A stretch of 64,000 nucleotides of DNA from an uncultured Prevotellaceae bacterium (lineage in GTDB: Bacteria > Bacteroidota > Bacteroidia > Bacteroidales > Bacteroidaceae): contig ONKX01000003.1 in the NCBI GenBank assembly GCA_900318555.1, positions 1 to 64,000 of the forward strand, given 5' to 3'. Below the pieces are notes generated by a model. It was not told where the DNA came from, ran no database searches, and saw nothing but the letters and a program-made list of their open reading frames with translations. The position numbers and the translations under genes are program-made. Of this stretch, positions 33,207 through 42,800 are shown one piece after another (within the stretch, counting starts at the first letter, position 1; each line of letters begins with the position of its first letter).

Positions 33207-34697
33207 TTATTTAATAAGTTGCTTCACTGCATTACGCCAGCCCTGATAGAGTGCTTCCTTTTGGGCTCTTGGCTGGGATTGATAGGTTTGTGTCACCTTG
33301 CGGAAACCTCTTACATCCTCAAAGGTCTTCCAGATTCCACGGGCAAAGCCGTTCATGATGACGGCTCCAAGGGCTGAGGCGTCATCGACTTCTGTGCAGA
33401 CAACAGGCGTGTCGAGCATATCAGCTTGGAACTGCATGAGGAAATGGTTTTTCGTGGGTCCGCCATCAGCGGCAATCTCCTTCAGACTGCCACCTGTGGC
33501 ACGAGCCATCACGTCGACTAAGTCTTTTATTTGATAGGCAATAGACTCCAAAGCAGCACGCAGGAAATGAGCCTTTGTGGTGGCGAAGGTCAGTCCGAAG
33601 ACCGCTCCCTTCACGTCACTCTGCCACCAAGGAGCACCAAGTCCAGAGAAGGCAGGCACGATATACACACCGCCATTATCCTCGACGCTCGTTGCCAATG
33701 CTTCCATCTCAGCAGGATGTCCCACCAACTGTAACTGGTCAGCAATCCACTTCAGCGTGGCGCCTGTGCTATAGATGTTGCCCTCGAAACCATACCACGT
33801 TTTTCCCAATGCCGAGAAACCTACGCTGGTTACCAACCCTTCAGGGGCTTGCTGGGGTTCCTCGCCAATGTTCACCATGACACTGGAACCAGTGCCGTAA
33901 GTTACCTTACCAGAACCCTTCTCAAAACACATCTGACCCACCAATGCACCATGTGAGTCACCTAAGACACCAGCAATCTGAATGGGCTTGGAGAACACGC
34001 CCTCGCAGGTAGTTTCACCATAAATAGCGTCGCAGGGTTTAAGTTCTGGCATCATTGAACGGGGAATGTTGAAGAGTTGAAGCAGTTCGTCGTCCCACTG
34101 CATCGTATGGATGTTAAACAACATGGTGCGCGAGGCGTTCGTATAGTCTGTCGCATGAACTTTCCCACCAGTGAGTTTCCAGATGAGCCAGGTTTCAATA
34201 GTACCCATGAGTAGCTCGCCCCGTGAGGCAAACTCGCGGGCGCCCTCCACGTTATCGAGCAGCCATTTTATGCCTGTAGCCGAGAAGTTGGGGTCGATGA
34301 GCAGACCACTCTTCTGCATGACCATTTCTGCTTTTCCGTCAGCCCGTAGTTGACGACACAGTTCTGCCCCACGAGTATCCTGCCAAACTACCGCATTCGC
34401 AATGGGCTTGCCAGTGGTTTTGTTCCAGACAACGGCTGTCTCGCGCTGGTTGGTAATAGCCATCGAGAAGGTGTGGGGAACCAGCGAATAATGCAGATCC
34501 ACCTCAGCCATTAGTTTGCGGATGGCCTCTATCATGTTCTGATAGATTTCCTCTGCGTCGTGCTCTACCCAACCAGTTTGGGGGTAGTATTGCTTGTGAT
34601 CTACGTTGGTACGAGCCAGCAAACGGCATTCCTCGTCGAACAGCAATGCTTTCGTCGAGGATGTGCTCTGGTCGATAGCGATAATGCGTTGTGCCAT
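33207..34697 (-). CDS. glpK: glycerol kinase
   Basis: Phosphorylates glycerol to sn-glycerol 3-phosphate. It is 496 aa from the Met at 34697 (MAQRIIAIDQSTSSTKALLF), the family N-terminus; the earlier Met at 34718 would overlap the transketolase gene and adds an atypical extension. FGGY-kinase motifs are present: the phosphate loop AIDQSTSSTKA, NQRETAVVWNKTTGKPIANA near 91, YGTGSSVMVNIG near 267, and AADGGPTKNHFLMQFQAD near 410. It lies 4 bp downstream of a split transketolase and 11 bp upstream of the DEAD-box helicase in one leftward operon. No glycerol facilitator or GlpD is seen. Confidence 0.95.
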   Translation of the reverse strand: MAQRIIAIDQSTSSTKALLFDEECRLLARTNVDHKQYYPQTGWVEHDAEEIYQNMIEAIRKLMAEVDLHYSLVPHTFSMAITNQRETAVVWNKTTGKPIANAVVWQDTRGAELCRQLRADGKAEMVMQKSGLLIDPNFSATGIKWLLDNVEGAREFASRGELLMGTIETWLIWKLTGGKVHATDYTNASRTMLFNIHTMQWDDELLQLFNIPRSMMPELKPCDAIYGETTCEGVFSKPIQIAGVLGDSHGALVGQMCFEKGSGKVTYGTGSSVMVNIGEEPQQAPEGLVTSVGFSALGKTWYGFEGNIYSTGATLKWIADQLQLVGHPAEMEALATSVEDNGGVYIVPAFSGLGAPWWQSDVKGAVFGLTFATTKAHFLRAALESIAYQIKDLVDVMARATGGSLKEIAADGGPTKNHFLMQFQADMLDTPVVCTEVDDASALGAVIMNGFARGIWKTFEDVRGFRKVTQTYQSQPRAQKEALYQGWRNAVKQLIK

Positions 34698-34701
34698 AGA
34701 C

Positions 34702-35625
34702 TTATTTGATGAAATCAAGCGTACTCTTTACGATACCATCTGCATCCATACCATAGTGGTGGAAGATTTCAGCGTTGGTGCCATGAACGACGTTCTCGTC
34801 AGGAATACCGATGATGCGAACTGGGACGGGATTTTCGCTGATGGTCTCGCAAACCATAGCACCCAAACCACCAAACTGAGAGTGCTCCTCAACAGTAACG
34901 ATACGACCTGTCTCCTTTGCTGCCTTCTTGATAGCCTCCTCGTCGAAGGGTTTGAGCCAGGAACAGTCAAGCACACGAGCGGAGATACCTTTCTCCTTCA
35001 GTTGTAGACCAGCCTGCCAAGCGTGGTAGACAGTTTCGCCAGTAGCTACGATGGTGACGTCCTTACCATCCAGAATCTGAATGGCCTTTCCCACCTCGAA
35101 GTGGAAGTCGTCATTCTCGTAAACATCAGGCACAGCAGCACGACCGACACGAACGTAACAAGGCTTATTGAAATCAACCAAGAACTTCACGAGTTTCTTA
35201 GTCACGCGCCAGTCAGAAGGCAGACAAACGGTCATTCCAGGGAAAGTGCGTAGGGCTGCAATGTCGTGCAGCGAATGGTGGGTAGCACCCAGTGCTCCGT
35301 AAGCCACACCGCCGGATACACCTAGGATGGTAACTGGATTCTCGCTATACGCCAAATCTACTTTGACCTGCTCCAAGCTTCGAGCTACATAAAAACAGGC
35401 AGGACCACAACAGAACACCTTTTTGCCACTATGTGCCAAACCTGCAGAGATACCCACCGCATCCTGTTCGGCAATGCCACACTCCACAAACTGCTCAGGC
35501 AGTGCCTGTGCATAGTCACCCAAGGTCACAGAACCACGAGCATCAGTGGTTACAGCAATAATATCTTTATCTTCACGCGCCAATTCCAGTAACGTGTCAG
35601 TAAACTGTTTTCTACATGCAATCAT
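34702..35625 (-). CDS. transketolase, C-terminal subunit
   Basis: Pyrimidine-binding and C-terminal domains of a split transketolase, 307 aa. It works with the subunit encoded just upstream to move two-carbon units between sugar phosphates in the pentose phosphate pathway. The domain starts LARDKEDIIAVTTDARGS-like (here AREDKDIIAVTTDARGSV), and the conserved Glu for thiamine-diphosphate activation lies in QFVECGIAEQDAVGISAGLA. The C-terminal part (VATGETVYHAWQAGLQL) matches transketolase_C. It is separated from the N-terminal subunit gene by 4 bp. Confidence 0.94.
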   Translation of the reverse strand: MIACRKQFTDTLLELAREDKDIIAVTTDARGSVTLGDYAQALPEQFVECGIAEQDAVGISAGLAHSGKKVFCCGPACFYVARSLEQVKVDLAYSENPVTILGVSGGVAYGALGATHHSLHDIAALRTFPGMTVCLPSDWRVTKKLVKFLVDFNKPCYVRVGRAAVPDVYENDDFHFEVGKAIQILDGKDVTIVATGETVYHAWQAGLQLKEKGISARVLDCSWLKPFDEEAIKKAAKETGRIVTVEEHSQFGGLGAMVCETISENPVPVRIIGIPDENVVHGTNAEIFHHYGMDADGIVKSTLDFIK

Positions 35626-35629
35626 CTTT

Positions 35630-36463
35630 TTATCCCTCCAATCCTTTAATTCTTTCTTCTATTTCCTTTACAGCCTCTTTGCACTGCTCTTCGTTCAACA
35701 CACCATGATGCCACTTGGCAATGCCTTCCATAAACGAGACGCCCTTGCCTTTCGTGGTGTTCGACACTAGCAGGTGAGGCTTCTTGTTCGTATAGTCGAT
35801 AGCATCAAAAGTTTTCACGATATCCTCCATAGAATCACCATTCATCTCAATAACGTCCCAACCAAAGGCACTCCAGCGCTCCTTCACGGAGTCGATAGGC
35901 ATTACGTCCTCTGTATTACCACTGATTTGCAGGTGATTGCGGTCGATGATAGCCACCAGATTGTCAAGTTCATACTTATGACCAGCCATTGCTGCTTCAT
36001 AGATAGAGCCTTCACCTTGTTCGCCATCGCCCATCAGCACGTAAGTCTTCCAAGCCTTTTTATCCATCTTAGCTGCAATCGCCATTCCTACGCCAATGCC
36101 CAGTCCGTGCCCCAGTGCACCACTGTTTACCTCAATGCCAGGCACCTCAATGGTGGGATGACCACTCAGAATGCTTCCAAACTTGCCTAGTGTGTCGAGC
36201 ACTTCGGGTGCGAGAAATCCTTTTGCCTCCAACGTCACGTACAACGCCTCTACACAATGTCCTTTTGACAACACGAAACGGTCTCTGTCTGCAGCCTTTG
36301 GCTCCTGAGGATTCAGTCCTTTCATCACATGGAAATACAATGCCGTCATTACATTCAGGCATGAAAGGTCGCCACCAATGTGGCCAGCCTTGGCGGCATA
36401 TACCACCTCAACAAGACGCTTACGGTTCTTCTCCGCAAGCAATTCCAATTCTTTTACGTTCAT
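35630..36463 (-). CDS. transketolase, N-terminal subunit
   Basis: Thiamine-diphosphate-binding half of a split transketolase, 277 aa. The motif GHIGGDLSCLNVMTALYF near 27, KGHCVEALY near 90 and the metal/diphosphate motif MGDGEQGEGSIYEAAMAG...AIIDRN near 145-176 are intact. Splitting of transketolase into two genes is common in archaea and some Firmicutes and also occurs in Bacteroidetes. It is the first gene of a leftward operon with glpK and the DEAD-box helicase. I saw no convincing -7 box within 100 bp upstream. Confidence 0.94.
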   Translation of the reverse strand: MNVKELELLAEKNRKRLVEVVYAAKAGHIGGDLSCLNVMTALYFHVMKGLNPQEPKAADRDRFVLSKGHCVEALYVTLEAKGFLAPEVLDTLGKFGSILSGHPTIEVPGIEVNSGALGHGLGIGVGMAIAAKMDKKAWKTYVLMGDGEQGEGSIYEAAMAGHKYELDNLVAIIDRNHLQISGNTEDVMPIDSVKERWSAFGWDVIEMNGDSMEDIVKTFDAIDYTNKKPHLLVSNTTKGKGVSFMEGIAKWHHGVLNEEQCKEAVKEIEERIKGLEG

Positions 36464-36581
36464 CTTTTCTTTAGATATATTTTATTATAAAGATGCACGA
36501 ACGCGCGAAATGTCATCATCTTACCTCAAAAATAATAGTATAAAACAATGCTTTTTCTTTGTGTATTTAATCAAAAATGCG

Positions 36582-36589
36582 TACCTTTG
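36582..36589 (+). promoter_or_regulatory. -7 box (TACCTTTG) of the carboxylesterase gene
   Basis: The sequence GCGTACCTTTGTACGC (36580-36595) holds the box inside a short inverted repeat (GCGTAC / GTACGC). The start codon at 36626 is 36 nt downstream. Confidence 0.65.
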
Positions 36590-36625
36590 TACGCAAATGT
36601 TTCATCCATACCTAAAATTATCATT

Positions 36626-38140
36626 ATGAAGAAAATTTTTTTGTCCTTTCTGCTCTTGGCAGCAGTATCTGCAAATGCGCAGAACAACCCCGTGTTAACC
36701 ATTGAAGGTGGTCAGGTACAAGGCGTCTTAACTGACGATCATCCTGATGTGTTTGTCTATCGTGGCATCCCCTATGCTGCACCTCCCATCCGTGAGAACC
36801 GTTGGAAGGAACCTCAGCCCATTGTACCTTGGAAGGGTGTGAAGATCTGCGATACTTTTGGTCGTCCGAGTTATCAAGCCATCCAGTATACTGGGGGCTA
36901 CTATACGGAGTGGGGCTATGGTAAGGAAGCTGCCTTCAGCGAAGACTGCCTGTATTTGAATGTTTGGACGAAGGCTCCTGGTCAGGTGAACAAGAAATTG
37001 CCAGTAGCCCTGTGGATTCATGGTGGTGGCTATCGCGAGGGCTTCGGCTCTGAACCTGAGTTCGACGGACAGGAATGGGGTGGCAAGGATGTGGTGCTTG
37101 TCACCATCAACTACCGTTTAGGTGTATTCGGATTCCTCGTACATCCTGCTTTGTCAGCAGAGAGCCCCCACAAGGTTTCTGGCAACTACGGTATCCTCGA
37201 CCAGATTGAGGCGCTGAAGTGGATTAAGAAGAATATCACCCAGTTTGGTGGCGACCCCAATAACGTAACCATTTTCGGACAAAGTGCAGGTGGTGGCAGT
37301 GTTCGTACGTTGTGTGAGAGTCCGTTGGCCCGTGGCCTCTTCCATAAGGCAGTCATCATGAGTGCCCAGGGCCTTTCTATCCCCGATGCTAACGGCAATC
37401 CGATGGGTGGTCGTTACAGCGGTGGTTCGTTTGCTGATGCTGAAGCCAATGCCAAGAAGGTGTTCGATTGGGCCGGCCTTACTGATTTACAGAAGATGCG
37501 TCAGGCAAGTACTGAGACTGTCTTTGCGCTGAACACTCTCTACTACCAGATTGTCGAAGGTCAGCAACAAGGCGGTGGTATGCCGTTTATGCGCAGGGGA
37601 TTGCCTTTCATGCCAATGATTGACGGTTATGTCAGCCTTAAGAGTTTTGACGACGCCACTCGTGAGGGAACTCTCGCTGACGTTCCTTATATGATTGGTT
37701 TCACCCTTAACGACATGGGCAATATGGCTCCCAATATTGCTGAGTTCTGTAAGGTCCGCCAGCAGAAGGGTGGTAAGGCTTGGGCTTATCAGTTTGCTCG
37801 TCCGTTGCCCGATGACGGCTCTCATCCTGAAGTGACACAACGTCTGAAAGGTGCTTTCCATTCCAGTGACCTCTGGTTTGTCTTCAAGTCACTGAAGCAT
37901 TGCTGGCGTCCTTGGACGAAGGGCGACTGGGACCTCTCTGAGAAGATGCTTACTGCATGGACAAACTTCGCCAAGTACAGCGATCCTAATGGCCCTAAGG
38001 GTGGGAATTGGGCTCCTTGTACAGAGAAGAATCCTAACTTCATGGTCTTCAAACTGAACGACAAGGATGCTGAGGCCTCTTTCTTCGGTCAGCCCGAGAA
38101 AGCTCCACAACCCCAAGGCTTCGGCTTCCCAGGAAGATAA
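36626..38140 (+). CDS. secreted type-B carboxylesterase
   Basis: Alpha/beta-hydrolase of 504 aa in the carboxylesterase/pNB-esterase family. The signal peptide MKKIFLSFLLLAAVSANAQ fixes the start at 36626; the open frame extends upstream to 36548, but that part precedes the promoter. The family signature SEDCLYLNVW, the oxyanion motif WIHGGGYREGFGSE and the nucleophile Ser220 in FGQSAGGGSVRT are present. A role in deacylating plant polysaccharides or other esters is possible; the substrate is unknown. It is convergent with the M16 protease. Confidence 0.9.
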   Translation: MKKIFLSFLLLAAVSANAQNNPVLTIEGGQVQGVLTDDHPDVFVYRGIPYAAPPIRENRWKEPQPIVPWKGVKICDTFGRPSYQAIQYTGGYYTEWGYGKEAAFSEDCLYLNVWTKAPGQVNKKLPVALWIHGGGYREGFGSEPEFDGQEWGGKDVVLVTINYRLGVFGFLVHPALSAESPHKVSGNYGILDQIEALKWIKKNITQFGGDPNNVTIFGQSAGGGSVRTLCESPLARGLFHKAVIMSAQGLSIPDANGNPMGGRYSGGSFADAEANAKKVFDWAGLTDLQKMRQASTETVFALNTLYYQIVEGQQQGGGMPFMRRGLPFMPMIDGYVSLKSFDDATREGTLADVPYMIGFTLNDMGNMAPNIAEFCKVRQQKGGKAWAYQFARPLPDDGSHPEVTQRLKGAFHSSDLWFVFKSLKHCWRPWTKGDWDLSEKMLTAWTNFAKYSDPNGPKGGNWAPCTEKNPNFMVFKLNDKDAEASFFGQPEKAPQPQGFGFPGR

Positions 38141-38170
38141 TAAAAAGCAAAGCTATTTGAACTCGTTTTG

Positions 38171-38200
38171 AAGAGGGCGTCTATCTGTAGACGTCCTCTT
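38171..38200. terminator. bidirectional terminator between the esterase and M16 protease genes
   Basis: Inverted repeat AAGAGGGCGTCTA / TAGACGTCCTCTT with a TCTG-type loop, followed rightward by TCTTTAG. It overlaps the last codon of the leftward M16 gene. Confidence 0.75.
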
Positions 38201-41045
38201 TCTTTAGCTGTACAACCTTGCCGAAGCGAGCTAACGCTTTCATATCTGTCAGCTTCTTGTCGCCAATAATAATCCACACGCGTTTGTTGTTAGAGATATG
38301 CTGTTGGTGGAACTGCACGATGTCCTGTGCAGAAACAGCAGGCAAAAGGCGGGCCATGTCAGCATTGGGATTAGTGCTGTAACCATTCATACGCTGATTG
38401 GCAACGTAACTGGCCATATCGCGGAAGGTGGGATAGTCGTTCTGAATATCGCTGATGACACTCTGTCGGGCAGCTTTGAGATTCTCTTCCTTCATCGGCA
38501 TCTGACGCAACAGCGAGTCGATGGTGGTGAGAGCCTCTAACGTCTTGTCGGCCTGTGTACCAGTGGCAGTGATGTATCCCAGTATCTCCTGCGGATGCTG
38601 AGCGAGGCTGGTAGTGATGCTCTTTCCGCCAGTGGAGTAGGCCAGCGAACGGAATTCACGGACGTTCTGGAACAGAACTGACGACATACCACCACCGAAG
38701 TATTCATCCCACAACTTCAATTTAGTGCGCTCTTCTGCTGTAGGTAGGGCACTGATGGCATCATAGCTGACGACATAGTTCTGGCGCGACTTAGGAACTT
38801 CGTAGAAGAAGACGGTAGGCTCCGAGTATTGTTGCAGGGGGCGGAAGGTGTCAGCCTGCTTGCGGGTGCACTGAGCCAAGGGTAGTGTTTGTTGCGTTGA
38901 CAACGCAACAGACTCGACGGTCTGATGACCGCAGTAGAACAGCTCGCAGTCGTACTGCTGAAGGTCGCGGAAAAGACTGAGCAGCTCGTCACTCTTCAGG
39001 GCCTTGATTTCTTTCTTCGACAGTTGGGTGAGGTAAGTCGACTTCTCACCATAGAGAATACGTTCCAGCATTGGTCTCATAACGTCGTCCTTTTGTTTAC
39101 CGAAACTTTTACGGTTTACCTTGTCAGCATCCTTGGCTTCATTGAGTGCCTCGTTGTCCCCCTTTGCATTACACAGGAAGTGGGCCAGCAATTGCAGGGC
39201 GGGCTTCAGTTGTTTGTCAGGACCAGTCAGATTGAGGCTGAAAGTCTTGTTGCCAGTCTCTGCTGACATGGTGATACCCATCTTTTGCCAGGCCTGCTCC
39301 AACTGCTGTTTCTTCAGCGAGTCAGTACCAATGGCATTCAGATAATCAGCCAATACTTTCAGTTTAGGAGTATGCAATTCACCATCCTTGTAGCGTAGTG
39401 TAAAAGTAAAGATGTCGTTGATGGGGTTCTCTTTATAATATAAGGTGACGTGGTCATTCAGCTGTTTTGTAGTCACATCGTTTGCGAAATCAACGGTACG
39501 TATGGCAGTCTCCTTGACAGGCATCTGCTCCAACTGCTGGGCAAAAGCAGACTTCGCATCCATGTTCTTTGGCATGATAGGCTTGTAGCCAGGCTGTTTG
39601 ATAGTTTCCTTGTCAGACGTACCGTATTTCTTTGATAGCGTGATGTGGTTGGCGCTATAGTATTTCTTGGCGGCAGCAACGACATCTTCTTTCTTTAATT
39701 GTTTGATATGCGTAATCTTGTCCAACACATCCTGCCAGGAATGCCCTTTGGCATAGGCGTCAATCATCAGCTGTGAACGACCGCTGATGGTTTCCAGTTC
39801 ACGTTCAGCCGCCATCACCAACTCTTGTTTCAAGGCTTCCATCTGTTCAGTACTGAACTGTCCGTTCATCACCTTGTGCACCTGTTCCATGATGCGCTCT
39901 TGTGCTGTCTTCATCTTGCCCAAGAGTTTAGGTATAATCAGGATAGCAGATCCTCCGGCATCAGCAAAAGCCATACTGGTGGCCAAAGCCAGCATCACCT
40001 TATGTTCGTTCATCAGCGAGTCCAGCAGTCCTGCCTTACCATTCGACAGCAATGCGTTGGCTAAGTCCAAAGCATCGGCATCAGGTTCAAAGTCCGTTGG
40101 AGCCTTGAAGACCAACGCCTCTATTCCAATCAACGGAATAGGCAGTTTCACCTCGTATTTTTCGTTAGGCTGAATGTCAGGCATGGGACTATATCCGCGT
40201 TTTGGCGCGGTTCCTGTCTGTACACGTCCGAAGGTTTGCTCCAGCAGAGTAGTTAATGTAGAGTCTGGCGTGATGTCGCCACAGAGGATGAGGCCCATGT
40301 TCGAAGCCACATAATACTTCTTATAGAAGGCAGCCATATCCGACAGGCGTGGGTTCTTCAGGTTCTCCGTTGAACCAATGATAGGGTAGGCATAAGGCTG
40401 GGTCTTGAACACAGCACCCATGACTTTCTCCATAGCATTACCCATCCCGTCAGCAGAGCGGTTCTTCTCTTCGTAGACGTTTTCTAACTCTCCCTGAAAA
40501 CCGCGAAATACAGGTGATATCAGGCGCTCAGAGTTGAGCCAGCACCATTGTTCCATATACTGCGGCAGAAACGAGTTAAAGTAGAACGTCTCGTCATAGC
40601 CTGTGCCTGCGTTCAGTCCGCTACCACCGTATTTTGAGATCAGACGATTGAACTCGTTGGGAATGACATAGTCGGATGCCTTCAGACTCAGTTCGTTGAT
40701 GTGGTGCTGAATCTTTGTGCGCTCTGCCTCATCATGTGTCTGCGACAACAGGTCGTACTGCGCCGAGATGCTGTCGAGCCATGGCTTTTCTGCCTGATAG
40801 TCAATGGTACCAATACGATCGGTTCCCTTAAACATGATATGTTCGAAGTAGTGGGCAATACCCGTGTTGGGACAATCCTTGGCTCCCGCCTTCACCACAA
40901 CAGCACCAAAAACCTTCGGTTGCGAGTGGTCTTCGTTTAGCCATACGGTCATACCGTTACTCAGTTTCAACTCTTTGACTTCCAGTTGTGCTTTGCTAAC
41001 CAGACATGACAAAACACAAATCATTAGAAATGTAAATCGCTTCAT
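38181..41045 (-). CDS. M16 family zinc metallopeptidase (insulinase/pitrilysin type)
   Basis: Exported peptidase of 954 aa, with a signal peptide ending near SKAQ (residue 20). The inverted zinc motif HYFEH (His65, Glu68, His69, in GIAHYFEHIMFKG) and the third-ligand region ELENVYEEKNRSADG make the N-terminal half catalytic. The C-terminal half repeats the M16 fold without the metal motif, as usual. It probably digests peptides in the periplasm, alongside the S46 peptidase. A leftward TACCTTTG box lies 28 bp upstream of the start. Confidence 0.94.
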   Translation of the reverse strand: MKRFTFLMICVLSCLVSKAQLEVKELKLSNGMTVWLNEDHSQPKVFGAVVVKAGAKDCPNTGIAHYFEHIMFKGTDRIGTIDYQAEKPWLDSISAQYDLLSQTHDEAERTKIQHHINELSLKASDYVIPNEFNRLISKYGGSGLNAGTGYDETFYFNSFLPQYMEQWCWLNSERLISPVFRGFQGELENVYEEKNRSADGMGNAMEKVMGAVFKTQPYAYPIIGSTENLKNPRLSDMAAFYKKYYVASNMGLILCGDITPDSTLTTLLEQTFGRVQTGTAPKRGYSPMPDIQPNEKYEVKLPIPLIGIEALVFKAPTDFEPDADALDLANALLSNGKAGLLDSLMNEHKVMLALATSMAFADAGGSAILIIPKLLGKMKTAQERIMEQVHKVMNGQFSTEQMEALKQELVMAAERELETISGRSQLMIDAYAKGHSWQDVLDKITHIKQLKKEDVVAAAKKYYSANHITLSKKYGTSDKETIKQPGYKPIMPKNMDAKSAFAQQLEQMPVKETAIRTVDFANDVTTKQLNDHVTLYYKENPINDIFTFTLRYKDGELHTPKLKVLADYLNAIGTDSLKKQQLEQAWQKMGITMSAETGNKTFSLNLTGPDKQLKPALQLLAHFLCNAKGDNEALNEAKDADKVNRKSFGKQKDDVMRPMLERILYGEKSTYLTQLSKKEIKALKSDELLSLFRDLQQYDCELFYCGHQTVESVALSTQQTLPLAQCTRKQADTFRPLQQYSEPTVFFYEVPKSRQNYVVSYDAISALPTAEERTKLKLWDEYFGGGMSSVLFQNVREFRSLAYSTGGKSITTSLAQHPQEILGYITATGTQADKTLEALTTIDSLLRQMPMKEENLKAARQSVISDIQNDYPTFRDMASYVANQRMNGYSTNPNADMARLLPAVSAQDIVQFHQQHISNNKRVWIIIGDKKLTDMKALARFGKVVQLKKEDVYR

Positions 41046-41072
41046 AAGCTATAAAATGTTGATTTTGTGGGA

Positions 41073-41132
41073 CAAAGGTACGAAAAAACTGAAAATAAAG
41101 AACAAAGAATTAAGAAATATTTCGTAATTTTG
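41073..41132. promoter_or_regulatory. divergent promoters for the M16 protease and gpmI
   Basis: Leftward TACCTTTG at 41080-41073 and rightward TAATTTTG at 41125-41132, both followed by short leaders. TTCGTA precedes the rightward box (TTCGTAATTTTG). Confidence 0.65.
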
Positions 41133-41172
41133 CACCGCAAAATGGAAAGAACGATTAAAAAGTAATAAGATT

Positions 41173-42693
41173 ATGGCAAAGAAAGCATTATTGATGATTC
41201 TCGATGGATGGGGAATCGGTAAGCATGGTAAGGGTGACGTGATTTTCAATACTCCCACACCTTACCTCGATTTGTTAACAGCTACTTCAGCTCACTCTCA
41301 GTTGCAGGCCTCTGGTGAGGATGTTGGTCTGCCCGACGGACAGATGGGTAACTCTGAGGTGGGTCACCTGAACATTGGTGCCGGTCGCATCGTTTACCAG
41401 GACCTGGTAAAGATTAACCGCGCCTGCAAGGACGGCTCTATCATGGAGAATCCGCAGGTGAAGGCTGCTTACACCTATGCCAAGGAGAACAACAAGAAGC
41501 TGCACCTGATGGGCCTGACCTCTGATGGTGGTGTGCACTCAAGCCTCGACCACCTGTTTAAGCTCATCGAGATTGGTAAGGCTTACGGCCTGAAGAATCA
41601 GGTGTTTGTGCATTGCTATATGGACGGTCGCGATACTGACCCACATTCTGGTATAGGCTTTATCCAGAAGGTGAGCGAAGTCTGCGCTGACAATGATGCT
41701 GCTATCGCAAGTATCGTTGGTCGCTTCTATGCGATGGATCGCGACAAGCGCTGGGAGCGTGTGAAGGAGGGTTATGACCTGATTGTAAACGGTGTTGGTA
41801 AGCAGGCTACTGATATGGTGAAGGCTATGGAAGAGAGCTATGCTGATGGCGTAACCGACGAATTCATCAAGCCAATCCACAATGCTTCAGTGAACGGCAC
41901 TATCGAAGAGGGCGACGTTGTCATCTTCATCAACTTCCGTAACGACCGTGCTAAGGAGATGACAATTGCTCTGACGCAGGAGGATATGCCTGAGCAGGGT
42001 ATGCATACGATCAAGGATTTGCAGTACTATTGTATGACACCATACGATGCCAACTTCAAGGGTGTTCACATCCTCTTCCCTAAGGAGAACGTAGAGGATA
42101 CGCTGGGCGAGTATCTGAGCAAGCAAGGCAAGAAGCAGCTCCATACCGCTGAGACGGAGAAATATGCTCACGTGACCTTCTTCTTCAATGGTGGTCGTGA
42201 GGCTCCTTACGAAGGCGAGGATCGTATTTTGGTTCCCTCTCCGAAGGTAGCTACCTACGACCTGAAGCCTGAGATGAGCGCTTACGAGGTGAAGGACAAG
42301 CTGGTGGCTGCTATCAACGAGGCTAAGTACGACTTCATCGTGGTGAACTTCGCCAATGGCGATATGGTGGGTCATACAGGTATCTACAACGCTATTGCCA
42401 AAGCCGTCTGGGCTGTTGACAACTGCGTGAAGGAAGTCATCGAGGCAGCTAAGGCTAACGACTATGAGGCTATCATCATTGCCGATCACGGTAATGCTGA
42501 TAACGCCATCAACCCCGATGGCACGCCTAACACCGCCCACTCGCTGAACCCCGTGCCTTTCATCTATGTAACCAACAACAACTCGGCTACAGTGAAGGAC
42601 GGTCGTCTGGCTGACGTGGCTCCCTCTATCCTGCACATCATGGGATTGGAGCAGCCTGCCGATATGACAGGTGAGAACCTGATTACTGACTAA
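41173..42693 (+). CDS. gpmI: 2,3-bisphosphoglycerate-independent phosphoglycerate mutase
   Basis: Glycolytic enzyme interconverting 3- and 2-phosphoglycerate, with two Mn ions and a phosphoserine intermediate. The 506-aa length is typical. Asp11 lies in MILDGWGIG and the nucleophile Ser61 in [18 protein letters not shown]. The substrate-binding region [16 protein letters not shown] and the metal ligands in [14 protein letters not shown] and [12 protein letters not shown] are intact. It is monocistronic with its own promoter and a strong downstream hairpin. Confidence 0.97.
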   Translation: MAKKALLMILDGWGIGKHGKGDVIFNTPTPYLDLLTATSAHSQLQASGEDVGLPDGQMGNSEVGHLNIGAGRIVYQDLVKINRACKDGSIMENPQVKAAYTYAKENNKKLHLMGLTSDGGVHSSLDHLFKLIEIGKAYGLKNQVFVHCYMDGRDTDPHSGIGFIQKVSEVCADNDAAIASIVGRFYAMDRDKRWERVKEGYDLIVNGVGKQATDMVKAMEESYADGVTDEFIKPIHNASVNGTIEEGDVVIFINFRNDRAKEMTIALTQEDMPEQGMHTIKDLQYYCMTPYDANFKGVHILFPKENVEDTLGEYLSKQGKKQLHTAETEKYAHVTFFFNGGREAPYEGEDRILVPSPKVATYDLKPEMSAYEVKDKLVAAINEAKYDFIVVNFANGDMVGHTGIYNAIAKAVWAVDNCVKEVIEAAKANDYEAIIIADHGNADNAINPDGTPNTAHSLNPVPFIYVTNNNSATVKDGRLADVAPSILHIMGLEQPADMTGENLITD

Positions 42694-42747
42694 AGTGCAA
42701 AGAGCCAAAGATATAGTGTCATACTAAAGGCTCTCTACTATCACACT

Positions 42748-42780
42748 AAACACCCTCTAGTGTCATACTGGAGGGTGTTT
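42748..42780. terminator. terminator between gpmI and the convergent hydrolase gene
   Basis: Perfect 10-bp stem AAACACCCTC / GAGGGTGTTT with a 13-nt loop. The loop word TAGTGTCATACT also occurs at 42714-42725. Confidence 0.82.
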
Positions 42781-42800
42781 AACATTTATGTGGCAGTGGT

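Noticed and set aside
34698..34718. Upstream glpK start at 34718
   Set aside because: It would add MISSNKS before the conserved MAQRIIAIDQ start and overlap the transketolase stop; the Met at 34697 fits the family.
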